Of a stretch of 64,000 nt of DNA, positions 8,315 to 15,164 are shown piece by piece. Below the pieces are notes generated by a model. The model saw only the letters and a program-made list of their open reading frames with translations, did not search any database and was not told where the DNA came from. Position 1 is the stretch's first letter. The number at the start of each line of letters is the position of its first letter. The translations under genes and the position numbers were made by a program. The DNA is taken from the NCBI GenBank assembly GCA_963975935.1, contig CAXBIQ010000001.1, positions 62,001 to 126,000 on the forward strand. Direction: 5' to 3'. The stretch is from Planktosalinus sp963975935 (lineage in GTDB: Bacteria > Bacteroidota > Bacteroidia > Flavobacteriales > Flavobacteriaceae).

Positions 8315-8806
8315 TTAGTTATCATCGGGTTTTGAAGACGGATAGGCGACTTCATCTTTTTCAGGGATGTTTTCGATTTTGTAATAGAAAACCTTATTAT
8401 CCTTTTGGTATTGAATCACCGCTTCAATGGCTTTTAGCTCAAAAGGGATCTCTGAAACCAATGACGGTCTGGGGTTATCCATTTCCTTAACAGGATTACT
8501 GTCTAAAACAACATCCTCTTTCGGTTTATCAATAAAGGTCGCCAGGTATTCATTGGGGTTTTTCGGGTTTTGTTTCAGAATTTCTTCTTTTCCGCGGAAG
8601 TATATTTTTTGGATAATCACATCCTCTGAAATTTCTGAAAAGGAAAGGTTAAAATGAATTCCTTTACCGGCTTCCTGTGTGCCCCCAAACCATTTTTGAA
8701 AGCTTGCCTCTGTAACTTCAAACGGAGGATTTTCCTGAAGCACCATTTTATTGCTGTTGCAGGAAAGAATAAAAATGGATATGATTATGAATGTGAATGG
8801 GCGCAT
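8315..8806 (-). CDS. Small lipoprotein of unknown function
   Basis: 163 residues with a lipoprotein signal (IFILSC, lipidated Cys at residue 16). The mature part is about 148 residues, rich in charged beta-strand-like segments, with no recognised catalytic motif. It is leftward, downstream of the atp operon and separated from atpG by 182 bases containing a strong hairpin, so it is probably a separate transcript. I do not recognise a named family with certainty; similar short flavobacterial lipoproteins exist. Its location should be the inner or outer membrane, facing the periplasm. Confidence 0.7.
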   Translation of the reverse strand: MRPFTFIIISIFILSCNSNKMVLQENPPFEVTEASFQKWFGGTQEAGKGIHFNLSFSEISEDVIIQKIYFRGKEEILKQNPKNPNEYLATFIDKPKEDVVLDSNPVKEMDNPRPSLVSEIPFELKAIEAVIQYQKDNKVFYYKIENIPEKDEVAYPSSKPDDN

Positions 8807-8886
8807 AGTTTTTTTTTAGTCAGCATAATTCAAATGATATGCCATAAAGGTATTGAAAAAATCACCATTAGTTCTTGGAAATAAGA

Positions 8887-8919
8887 AACCCTCTCAGGGT
8901 TTTAAATCCTGAGAGGGTT
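8887..8919 (-). terminator. Hairpin downstream of atpG, probable end of atp operon
   Basis: AACCCTCTCAGG and CCTGAGAGGGTT form a perfect 12-bp stem with a 9-base loop. It lies about 70 bases past the atpG stop on the transcribed strand. The following bases (TCTTATTT) are only moderately U-rich, so it could instead be a repeat element or an RNA-stabilising structure. Confidence 0.55.
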
Positions 8920-8939
8920 GAATAAATCTTAAATATTTA

Positions 8940-9009
8940 GCTTCGCCTAATTATTCAGCGCTTCCGCTATGTGAAAATTTGGCTCCGCCTAATTGTTCAG
9001 CGCTTCCGC
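8940..9009. repeat. Near-perfect 28-bp tandem duplication of the atpG 3' end
   Basis: The 28 bases at 8982-9009 (the last codons of atpG, its stop and a few bases beyond) recur at 8940-8967 with two substitutions, a period of 42 bases. Each copy, read leftward, ends in codons for AEALNN and TAG. The second copy is outside the gene, so it looks like a recent local duplication. Confidence 0.8.
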
Positions 9010-9858
9010 ACCTCCAACAATTTCTAAAATTTCATTGGTAATTGCTGCTTGTCGTGCTTTGTTGTAAGACAATTTAAGTGCGTCTCTAAGCTCGGTAGCG
9101 TTGTCTGTTGCTTTATGCATCGCGGTCATACGGGCACCGTGCTCGCTGGCAACAGAATCCCTGATGCCGGTAAACAATTGTGTTTTCAAACTCTTTGGAA
9201 TCAACTGCTCAACAATTTCTTCTTTTGAAGGCTCAAAAATATAATCCTGATTTTTCATTGAAGGCACTTCTTCTGTCGTTTCCATAGGAACGATAGGGAG
9301 GAACTGCTCTTTAGCTACAATTTGGGTCGCCGCATTTTTAAACTGGTTGTACACCAAAATAATCTTGTCATACTTTCCGGTAGTGAACAATTCCATTAGT
9401 TTCTCAGCAATAGTAGAAACATTTTCAAAGTTCAGTTCTTCAAAAATTTCATTATTGTTTTCAGCAATAGTATGGGTTTTCTTTAAAATGTCATTCCCTT
9501 TTTTACCCAAAGTAAAAAAATCTACTTTTTTGCCTTGATAACCGGCAGCAAGTGTTTTTGCCTCCTTAACAATGTTTGAGTTAAAGGCACCGGCAAGTCC
9601 CCTGTTTGAAGTGATGGCAACAATCAAGACACTTTTTACTTCGCGTTGATCGGCATATTTACTTCCACTGTCACCTTCCAGAGTGGCACTAAGACTTTGT
9701 AATAATTGCGTTAGTTTATCAGCATAGGGACGCATAGCGGTAATGGCGTCTTGCGCTTTCTTCAGTTTTGCAGCAGATACCATTTTCATGGCACTGGTAA
9801 TCTGCATCGTTGAAGATACTGATGTAATCCTGTTGCGTATTTCTTTTAAGTTTGCCAT
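8989..9858 (-). CDS. atpG: ATP synthase F1 subunit gamma
   Basis: 289 residues, normal length. The N-terminal helix (LKEIRNRITSVSSTMQITSAM) and C-terminal helix (TELRDALKLSYNKARQAAIT) are the antiparallel coiled coil forming the rotor shaft inside the alpha3beta3 hexamer. The central Rossmann-like domain lies between. It couples c-ring rotation to catalysis. It is the last gene of the leftward atpB-E-F-H-A-G run. It is separated from atpA by 70 bases that hold a 13-bp hairpin, and its 3' end is partly duplicated just downstream. Confidence 0.97.
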   Translation of the reverse strand: MANLKEIRNRITSVSSTMQITSAMKMVSAAKLKKAQDAITAMRPYADKLTQLLQSLSATLEGDSGSKYADQREVKSVLIVAITSNRGLAGAFNSNIVKEAKTLAAGYQGKKVDFFTLGKKGNDILKKTHTIAENNNEIFEELNFENVSTIAEKLMELFTTGKYDKIILVYNQFKNAATQIVAKEQFLPIVPMETTEEVPSMKNQDYIFEPSKEEIVEQLIPKSLKTQLFTGIRDSVASEHGARMTAMHKATDNATELRDALKLSYNKARQAAITNEILEIVGGAEALNN

Positions 9859-9886
9859 TTTAATAGAGTATCAAGTATTGAGGAGT

Positions 9887-9917
9887 GAGTGTTGAGAAAC
9901 AGCATTTCTCAATACTC
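9887..9917 (-). promoter_or_regulatory. Hairpin in the atpA-atpG intergenic region
   Basis: A 13-bp inverted repeat: GAGTGTTGAGAAA, loop CAGCA, TTTCTCAATACTC, with one mismatch that can be a wobble pair on the plus-sense strand. It sits between atpA and atpG, where three alpha but only one gamma are needed per complex. A role in mRNA processing or partial termination is inference; there is no long U-run. Confidence 0.5.
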
Positions 9918-9928
9918 ATTTCTCAAAT

Positions 9929-11506
9929 CTAATTGTATTTCGCTGAAAGCTCCTTTGCAACATTTGCAAGTGTATCCATCACCTCATCAGTTAATTTACC
10001 TGCTTTGATATCATCAAGTATGTTTCTGTGTTTTGAGTTAAGGAATTCAAGGTATTGGATTTCAAATTCTTTTACTTTATCAACAGGAACGCTTCTCAAC
10101 AAGTTTTTAGAACCTGCATAAATAATCGCCACCTGATCTTCTACTGTAAAAGGACTTCCCTCTGCTTGCTTTAAAATCTCAACGTTGCGTTTTCCTTTTT
10201 CGATAACGTTCATTGTTGCTGCATCAAGGTCTGAACCAAACTTGGCAAAAGCTTCCAATTCACGATATTGTGCTTGGTCAAGTTTTAATGTTCCTGCTAC
10301 TTTCTTCATCGATTTAATCTGAGCGTTACCACCTACACGTGATACCGAGATACCCACGTTAATCGCCGGACGAACCCCCGCGTTAAATAAATCTGATTCC
10401 AGGAAGATCTGGCCGTCTGTAATCGAAATTACGTTGGTAGGGATATATGCAGAAACGTCACCTGCTTGTGTTTCAATGATGGGCAATGCCGTTAAAGAAC
10501 CACCACCTTTTACTTTATCTTTTAAAACTTCCGGAAGGTCGTTCATGTTTGCTGCAATACTATCATCATTAATGATTTTAGCAGAACGCTCTAACAATCT
10601 TGAGTGTAAGTAGAAAACGTCACCGGGATATGCTTCACGTCCCGGAGGTCTTCTTAAAAGAAGGGATACCTCACGGTAAGCAACGGCTTGCTTCGATAAA
10701 TCATCATAGATAATCAATGCAGGGCGACCTGTATCCCTGAAATATTCACCAATTGCAGCACCGGCAAAAGGAGCATAAACCTGCATCGGGGCAGGGTCAC
10801 TCGCATTTGCGGCAACAATAGTGGTGTATGCCATAGCGCCTTTGTCTTCAAGGACTTTAGCAATGTTAGCAACAGTTGATGCTTTTTGACCAATGGCTAC
10901 ATAGATACAATAAACCGGTTCACCGGCATCATAAAATTCTTTCTGGTTGATGATGGTATCAATACAAACGGTTGTTTTACCGGTTTGACGGTCACCAATA
11001 ACCAATTCACGCTGTCCTCTTCCCACGGGAATCATCGCATCAATTGCTTTGATACCGGTTTGAAGGGGTTCTGTTACCGGCTCTCTGTAAATTACCCCGG
11101 GAGCTTTGCGCTCAAGTGGAAGTTCAAATGTTTCACCAACGATAGGTCCTTTTCCGTCAATTGGAATACCGAGAGTATCCACAACACGTCCTGTGATGCC
11201 TTCTCCCACCTTGATAGAAGCGATGCGTTGTGTACGTTTTACGATAGAACCTTCTTTAATTTGTTTTGAAGGTCCTAAAAGTACCACCCCAACATTGTCT
11301 TCCTCGAGGTTAAGTACAATACCTTCCAAACCTCCACCAAACTCTACAAGCTCGCCGTATTGTACATTTGAAAGTCCATACACCCGGGCAATACCATCCC
11401 CCACGGTTAAAACAGTTCCTACTTCATCAAGGGAAGCTGATGCTTCAAATCCTGAAAGTTGTTTCTTTAAAATTGCTGATACTTCAGCCGGTTTTACTTC
11501 TGCCAT
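9929..11506 (-). CDS. atpA: ATP synthase F1 subunit alpha
   Basis: 525 residues. The Walker A motif GDRQTGKT is at residues 171-178. The segment PAINVGISVSRVGG carries the alpha-subunit signature with the arginine finger that reaches the neighbouring beta site. The alpha subunits bind nucleotide but are non-catalytic and form the hexamer with beta. Beta (atpD) is not in the window, as is usual for Bacteroidota, where atpD and atpC form a separate operon. The gene is preceded by atpH with a 46-base gap that holds a short imperfect hairpin, and followed by atpG. Confidence 0.98.
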   Translation of the reverse strand: MAEVKPAEVSAILKKQLSGFEASASLDEVGTVLTVGDGIARVYGLSNVQYGELVEFGGGLEGIVLNLEEDNVGVVLLGPSKQIKEGSIVKRTQRIASIKVGEGITGRVVDTLGIPIDGKGPIVGETFELPLERKAPGVIYREPVTEPLQTGIKAIDAMIPVGRGQRELVIGDRQTGKTTVCIDTIINQKEFYDAGEPVYCIYVAIGQKASTVANIAKVLEDKGAMAYTTIVAANASDPAPMQVYAPFAGAAIGEYFRDTGRPALIIYDDLSKQAVAYREVSLLLRRPPGREAYPGDVFYLHSRLLERSAKIINDDSIAANMNDLPEVLKDKVKGGGSLTALPIIETQAGDVSAYIPTNVISITDGQIFLESDLFNAGVRPAINVGISVSRVGGNAQIKSMKKVAGTLKLDQAQYRELEAFAKFGSDLDAATMNVIEKGKRNVEILKQAEGSPFTVEDQVAIIYAGSKNLLRSVPVDKVKEFEIQYLEFLNSKHRNILDDIKAGKLTDEVMDTLANVAKELSAKYN

Positions 11507-11552
11507 TGTATTAAAATATAAAGTTAAAGTCGTCTAAGACGGCTTTTTATAA

Positions 11553-12089
11553 TTATATGCTTGATTTAAATTCTTTTCTTAATTCTTCAAAATTGTTTGC
11601 AATACTCGCATCATATTGTGTGTCGCCTACGCGCAAAACAAATCCTCCAATGATAGCCGGATCTACTTTGTTGATCAGAGTAACTTCTGTGGCTCCTGTA
11701 AGCTCCTTTACTTTGCTTAAAACTTTTTGCTCTAAAGCATCATCAAGGTCAATTGCAGTGGTCACTATAGCTTCAACAGCATTGATACTTGTGTTGTAAA
11801 GGGAAATATAGTTATCGGCAACCTTTTCCAATAGACCTCCACGTTTGTTGTCAATCAATATATCCATCAAACTCAAAATGGTTTCAGAATAATTACTGAA
11901 CACTTCTTTTAAAACAGCACGTTTGTCTTCTTGTTTTATCAAAGGGCTTTTCAACATCAGTTCCAATTCTTTGCTGCCTTGAAGTGTGTTTAAAACGTCT
12001 TTCATTTCAGTGAAGGTCTCTTTGGAGGTTCCGTTCTCTGAGGAAAGGTCTAAAACTGCTTTTGCATATCTTATGGCTGCTCTGCTCAT
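11553..12089 (-). CDS. atpH: ATP synthase F1 subunit delta (OSCP)
   Basis: 178 residues, typical length. It begins MSRAAIRYAKAVLDLS, the conserved first helix of the N-terminal six-helix domain, and ends with the GGFVLRVGDTQYDASI strand region typical of delta/OSCP. The subunit clamps the top of the alpha3beta3 head to the b-subunit stalk. It starts seven bases after the atpF stop, so the two stator genes are likely translated together. Confidence 0.95.
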   Translation of the reverse strand: MSRAAIRYAKAVLDLSSENGTSKETFTEMKDVLNTLQGSKELELMLKSPLIKQEDKRAVLKEVFSNYSETILSLMDILIDNKRGGLLEKVADNYISLYNTSINAVEAIVTTAIDLDDALEQKVLSKVKELTGATEVTLINKVDPAIIGGFVLRVGDTQYDASIANNFEELRKEFKSSI

Positions 12090-12096
12090 GAATTGC

Positions 12097-12591
12097 TTAG
12101 TTTAATGTTGCTTTTCCTAACATATCCTCAACAAGTTTTTCCTGCTGGCCTTTGTTAGACAATTCTTGTTTTACCACTTTTTCTGCGATTTCCAGAGAAA
12201 GTGATGCTACCTGACCTTTAAGCTCGGCGATAGCAGCTTTTTTCTCACTCTGGATTGCTTCCTGAGCCTGGGCAATCATTTTGTCTGCCGTAAGTTTAGC
12301 ATCCTCTTTTGCATCAGCGATCATTTTGTTTTTCATGTCGCGTGCTTCTTTCAACATAGCTTCACGTTCTGCACGGGCTTCTTGTAAAATTCTTTCATTG
12401 TCTGCTTGAAGGTTTTCCATTTCACGACGTGCGGCTTCTGCAGCGGCAAGAGCGTCTTTGATCGACTCTTCACGAGAACTAACGGCGCCAAGAATAGGTT
12501 TCCAGGCAAATTTCTTTAATATAAAAAGGAGTATCAGGAAAGAAATTACTGTCCAAAATACCAATCCAAATCCGGGAGTTACTAAATCCAT
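12097..12591 (-). CDS. atpF: ATP synthase F0 subunit b
   Basis: 164 residues. One membrane helix near the N-terminus (residues about 9-26, FGLVFWTVISFLILLFIL) is followed by the conserved KKFAWKPILGAVSSRE hinge and a long charged, Ala-rich coiled coil. That architecture is the peripheral stalk dimer. It follows atpE after a 78-base gap that contains a strong terminator-like hairpin, so its expression may be lowered relative to the c subunit. Confidence 0.96.
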   Translation of the reverse strand: MDLVTPGFGLVFWTVISFLILLFILKKFAWKPILGAVSSREESIKDALAAAEAARREMENLQADNERILQEARAEREAMLKEARDMKNKMIADAKEDAKLTADKMIAQAQEAIQSEKKAAIAELKGQVASLSLEIAEKVVKQELSNKGQQEKLVEDMLGKATLN

Positions 12592-12621
12592 TTCTAAAAA
12601 GTTTTAATCATTTAAATTTTT

Positions 12622-12664
12622 TAAAAAGACACAGAAGCAACCAACCGTTACTTCTGTGCCTTTT
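12622..12664 (-). terminator. Terminator-like hairpin between atpE and atpF
   Basis: On the transcribed strand, AAAAGGCACAGAAG and CTTCTGTGTCTTTT form a 14-bp stem with one G-U pair and a 13-base loop (12638-12650), ending in a run of five U. It begins a few bases after the atpE stop codon. The shape is that of an intrinsic terminator, but essential atp genes follow, so partial read-through or attenuation is expected. Confidence 0.7.
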
Positions 12665-12669
12665 GATTT

Positions 12670-12879
12670 TTAACCTTGTAACAAGGCAACAACCACACCA
12701 AATAATGCAACCGCCTCAACGAAGGCTGCAAGAATAAGTGCAGATGTTTGAATCTTACCTTGGATCTCAGGTTGACGAGCCATAGCTTCCATAGCCGACC
12801 CACCAATACGTCCGATACCCATACCAGCTCCAATAGCTGCTAAACCAGCTCCAATAGCTGCAATTCCTGTAATAGTCAT
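12670..12879 (-). CDS. atpE: ATP synthase F0 subunit c
   Basis: 69 residues forming two membrane helices joined by the polar loop ARQPE (34-38). Glu55 in helix 2 (AAFVEAVALF) is the ion-carrying carboxylate. The residues after it are Ala-Val, and the position 33 residues upstream is Ile, not Gln. The Gln...Glu-Ser-Thr sodium ligand set of sodium-type rings is therefore absent and a proton ring is inferred. Many c subunits form the ring, so high expression is needed; the hairpin directly after this gene fits that. Confidence 0.97.
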   Translation of the reverse strand: MTITGIAAIGAGLAAIGAGMGIGRIGGSAMEAMARQPEIQGKIQTSALILAAFVEAVALFGVVVALLQG

Positions 12880-12898
12880 AGTATAAAATTTAAATTAA

Positions 12899-14017
12899 TT
12901 AATGGTGTTCATGTTCTTCTGTTGCCATTCCAAAATACAGGGCTGACAAAATGGTAAATATATATGCTTGAATTGCGGTTACCACAATTTCAATAAGTGT
13001 AATAAATAATGAGAATGCCACAGACACAGGAGCTATTGCCACTGTTTGAAAAATAAATACCAGCGACATTAAAGCGAGTATAATGATATGCCCTGCCGTG
13101 ATATTTGCAAAAAGACGAATCATCAGTGAGATTGGTTTTGTAAACATTCCCACAATCTCTATGGGCATTAAGAAGATCTTCATGGGTACAGGAACGCCGG
13201 GCATCCAGAAAATGTGTTTCCAGTAGTGTTTATTTCCGCTAAAGGTTGTGATAATAAAGGTAAATACAGCCAGCGTCATTGTAAAGGCAATATTTCCGGA
13301 AAGGTTGGCTCCATTCATAATGGGAATCAATCCAAAGATATTATTCAACCAGATAAAGAAAAACACGGTTAACAAATAGGGCATAAAGCGCTTGTATTTT
13401 TTCTCACCAATCATTGGGATAGCAACTTCATCTCTTATAAATAAAACCAATGGCTCTACAAAGCTCGCTATGCCTTTAGGAACAAAACTCTCTGATTTCT
13501 TATATTTTCTGGCTGCACCTATAAAAATCAAGAACAACACCAACATAGAAACCCACATCATAAAAACATTTTTTGTGACAGAGATATCAAGGGGTTTTTC
13601 AGCGTTAACAGGGTAGTCATCTTCTCCTATCTGAAGCGTCTCTGCGCCTGCGTCAAGTTGATATATTTTTTCGTGGTAGTTGACAAATTTGCCGCCGTTT
13701 TTTTCAACAACAACCTTCCCGTCATAATCATGGTGAAATTCAGAAGACATAAATGTAGTTAAACCATTGTCTGTCCAAAGGATTACAGGCAAAGGAATAG
13801 AGTACTTATTTTCTCCAATATCAATGATGTGAAAGCCATAAGCATCTTTAACGTGATGCATGATCATTTTTTTGGGATCAAACTTTTTATCTTCGGTCTT
13901 TTCTTCTAGAAGAGTTTCCTCTATCATAGAGTCATCTTGTGCAACGGAAGCAAAAGACATAACTAAAAAAATACCTAAAAACAGAGTTCTAACTGTGCTT
14001 AATTTCATTGCTTTCAA
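12899..14017 (-). CDS. atpB: ATP synthase F0 subunit a with long N-terminal extension
   Basis: 372 residues (369 if the second ATG at 14008 is used). The C-terminal half is a normal a subunit: the key arginine is Arg301 in SLMIRLFANITAGHI, facing the c ring. The N-terminal 150 residues are an extension: a signal-peptide-like stretch ending SFASVAQ, then an acidic and polar region before the first canonical membrane span. Extended a subunits of this kind are known in Bacteroidota. The extension probably lies in the periplasm. A strong promoter lies 30-60 bases upstream, so the core atp operon can be transcribed from here. Confidence 0.95.
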   Translation of the reverse strand: MKAMKLSTVRTLFLGIFLVMSFASVAQDDSMIEETLLEEKTEDKKFDPKKMIMHHVKDAYGFHIIDIGENKYSIPLPVILWTDNGLTTFMSSEFHHDYDGKVVVEKNGGKFVNYHEKIYQLDAGAETLQIGEDDYPVNAEKPLDISVTKNVFMMWVSMLVLFLIFIGAARKYKKSESFVPKGIASFVEPLVLFIRDEVAIPMIGEKKYKRFMPYLLTVFFFIWLNNIFGLIPIMNGANLSGNIAFTMTLAVFTFIITTFSGNKHYWKHIFWMPGVPVPMKIFLMPIEIVGMFTKPISLMIRLFANITAGHIIILALMSLVFIFQTVAIAPVSVAFSLFITLIEIVVTAIQAYIFTILSALYFGMATEEHEHH

Positions 14018-14048
14018 TAAGATAATAATGCGTTCCTGAAAATCGGTG

Positions 14049-14079
14049 CAAATGTAGTAATACTAAATGAATTGTCAAA
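14049..14079 (-). promoter_or_regulatory. Promoter of the atpB-E-F-H-A-G operon
   Basis: Read leftward: TTTG (14079-14076), a 19-base spacer, then TACATTTG (14056-14049). This is a near-ideal match to the Bacteroidota -33/-7 promoter (TTTG-N19-TAnnTTTG). The predicted leader before atpB is about 25-35 bases. Confidence 0.75.
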
Positions 14080-14094
14080 CAATAAAATAAAGGT

Positions 14095-14493
14095 TTATTC
14101 CTCTTTTAAGAAAAGGGTGATGTTCACGATTTCAAAAGCCAAATAAAGAAAGTAGGGAATGAAAAAATTAAACACTTCCAAGGTTGCATTTTCATTGGGT
14201 TTTAAAAGCACCGGCAACAAAAAAACAATACACAAAATCATTTTAAGAAGTGTGGCTCCCATAAATAAGGAAAAGATTTGTTTTTTTCCCTTAGAAAATT
14301 TAAAATTGACGATTGAGAATACAATCAATACTGTGAAAAAGTGAAAACCGTAAATGGCATATAATGGGAGAATCAAGTCAACCTCGTCAAAAAAATGAAA
14401 AGAAACATACCAATGGATTGCAGACAGCAGCAATGTAAAGAGTAATAAAAACAGCAGGAAATTGGCTTCCCTTTTAAGGAATTTAGGATTCAT
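14095..14493 (-). CDS. Small four-span membrane protein in the atp cluster (AtpI-like, DUF6168 type)
   Basis: 132 residues with four predicted membrane helices (around 13-31, 40-60, 73-97 and 107-128) and charged KFSKGKK loops. It lies between atpZ (4-base overlap) and atpB, where other bacteria have atpI. AtpI helps c-ring assembly or serves as a Mg/Ca channel with AtpZ. I recognise the flavobacterial family by size, topology and position, not by a motif, so the AtpI-like role is inference from context. Confidence 0.65.
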   Translation of the reverse strand: MNPKFLKREANFLLFLLLFTLLLSAIHWYVSFHFFDEVDLILPLYAIYGFHFFTVLIVFSIVNFKFSKGKKQIFSLFMGATLLKMILCIVFLLPVLLKPNENATLEVFNFFIPYFLYLAFEIVNITLFLKEE

Positions 14494-14741
14494 TGATTGT
14501 CTTTTTTTGAGTTGGAAAGTAATTGTTTAATAGCTACAAAAATAGCAATTAAAACAGAGAGCAGGGAAAGACCGGCTGTAATTAGAGGTTTTTCAGTTTC
14601 AAAATAGTCATCAAGAACGCTCCCGAAATAAGTGCCTACACCAATTATTGCTGTCATTTGAAAAGCAATTGCAGAGTATACTGCATAGCTTCTAAATGCT
14701 TTGCTCTGCTTTTGGTTTTGGGTTTCTTTCTTGTTTTTCAA
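14490..14741 (-). CDS. atpZ: AtpZ/AtpI family protein
   Basis: 83 residues: a basic Lys/Gln-rich N-terminus, then two membrane helices (around 24-44 and 53-73) linked by the acidic hairpin SVLDDYFETEKP. This is the AtpZ layout; with AtpI it forms a membrane complex implicated in divalent cation transport or ATP synthase assembly. The 5' end overlaps the bactofilin gene by 50 bases in another frame, and the 3' end overlaps the next gene by four bases, so translation of the three genes is probably linked. Confidence 0.85.
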   Translation of the reverse strand: MKNKKETQNQKQSKAFRSYAVYSAIAFQMTAIIGVGTYFGSVLDDYFETEKPLITAGLSLLSVLIAIFVAIKQLLSNSKKDNQ

Positions 14742-15162
14742 AAAGGTGGTTTTGTGATTTTATAGACTCGTGGTCCTCTTCTTTTATTTCAGTTATTTTT
14801 TTCACAGAGCCTTTCATTACACACGTTGCATTGAAAGCTGCACCGGGTTCAATAGCAAGTTTTCCTGCAACCACATCACCGTCAACCTGAGCGGTTGCCC
14901 TGAGCGTCAAGGTTCCTGAAATGGTCATATTCCCCGAAAATTTGCCTTCAATATCTGCATTTTCACATTCCAGGGTTCCTTTGATTATCCCTGTTTCGCC
15001 CAAAACAACCTTTGAGGGTGTTTTTACATTTCCCTGAACATTGCCGTCAATACGCATTCCGGACTTTGAAACCAAATCGCCGGTTATTGAGGTTCCTTCA
15101 GTGATTCGGTTCTGTTGATTGCCAACAATGGCCGGGGCTTTGGTTTTCTTTTCTGAGAACAT
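14692..15162 (-). CDS. Bactofilin family cytoskeletal protein
   Basis: 156 residues. The core (about 20-125) is the bactofilin (DUF583) right-handed beta helix with repeats such as GDLVSKSGMRIDGNVQGNVK and GKFSGNMTISGTLTLRA, flanked by disordered polar tails. Bactofilins polymerise without nucleotide into membrane-associated filaments that localise cell-wall enzymes or motility machinery. The gene starts two bases after the sprE/porW stop and overlaps atpZ by 50 bases. Neighbourhood with SprE suggests, without proof, a link to secretion or gliding machinery placement. Confidence 0.9.
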   Translation of the reverse strand: MFSEKKTKAPAIVGNQQNRITEGTSITGDLVSKSGMRIDGNVQGNVKTPSKVVLGETGIIKGTLECENADIEGKFSGNMTISGTLTLRATAQVDGDVVAGKLAIEPGAAFNATCVMKGSVKKITEIKEEDHESIKSQNHLFEKQERNPKPKAEQSI

Positions 15163-15164
15163 AG

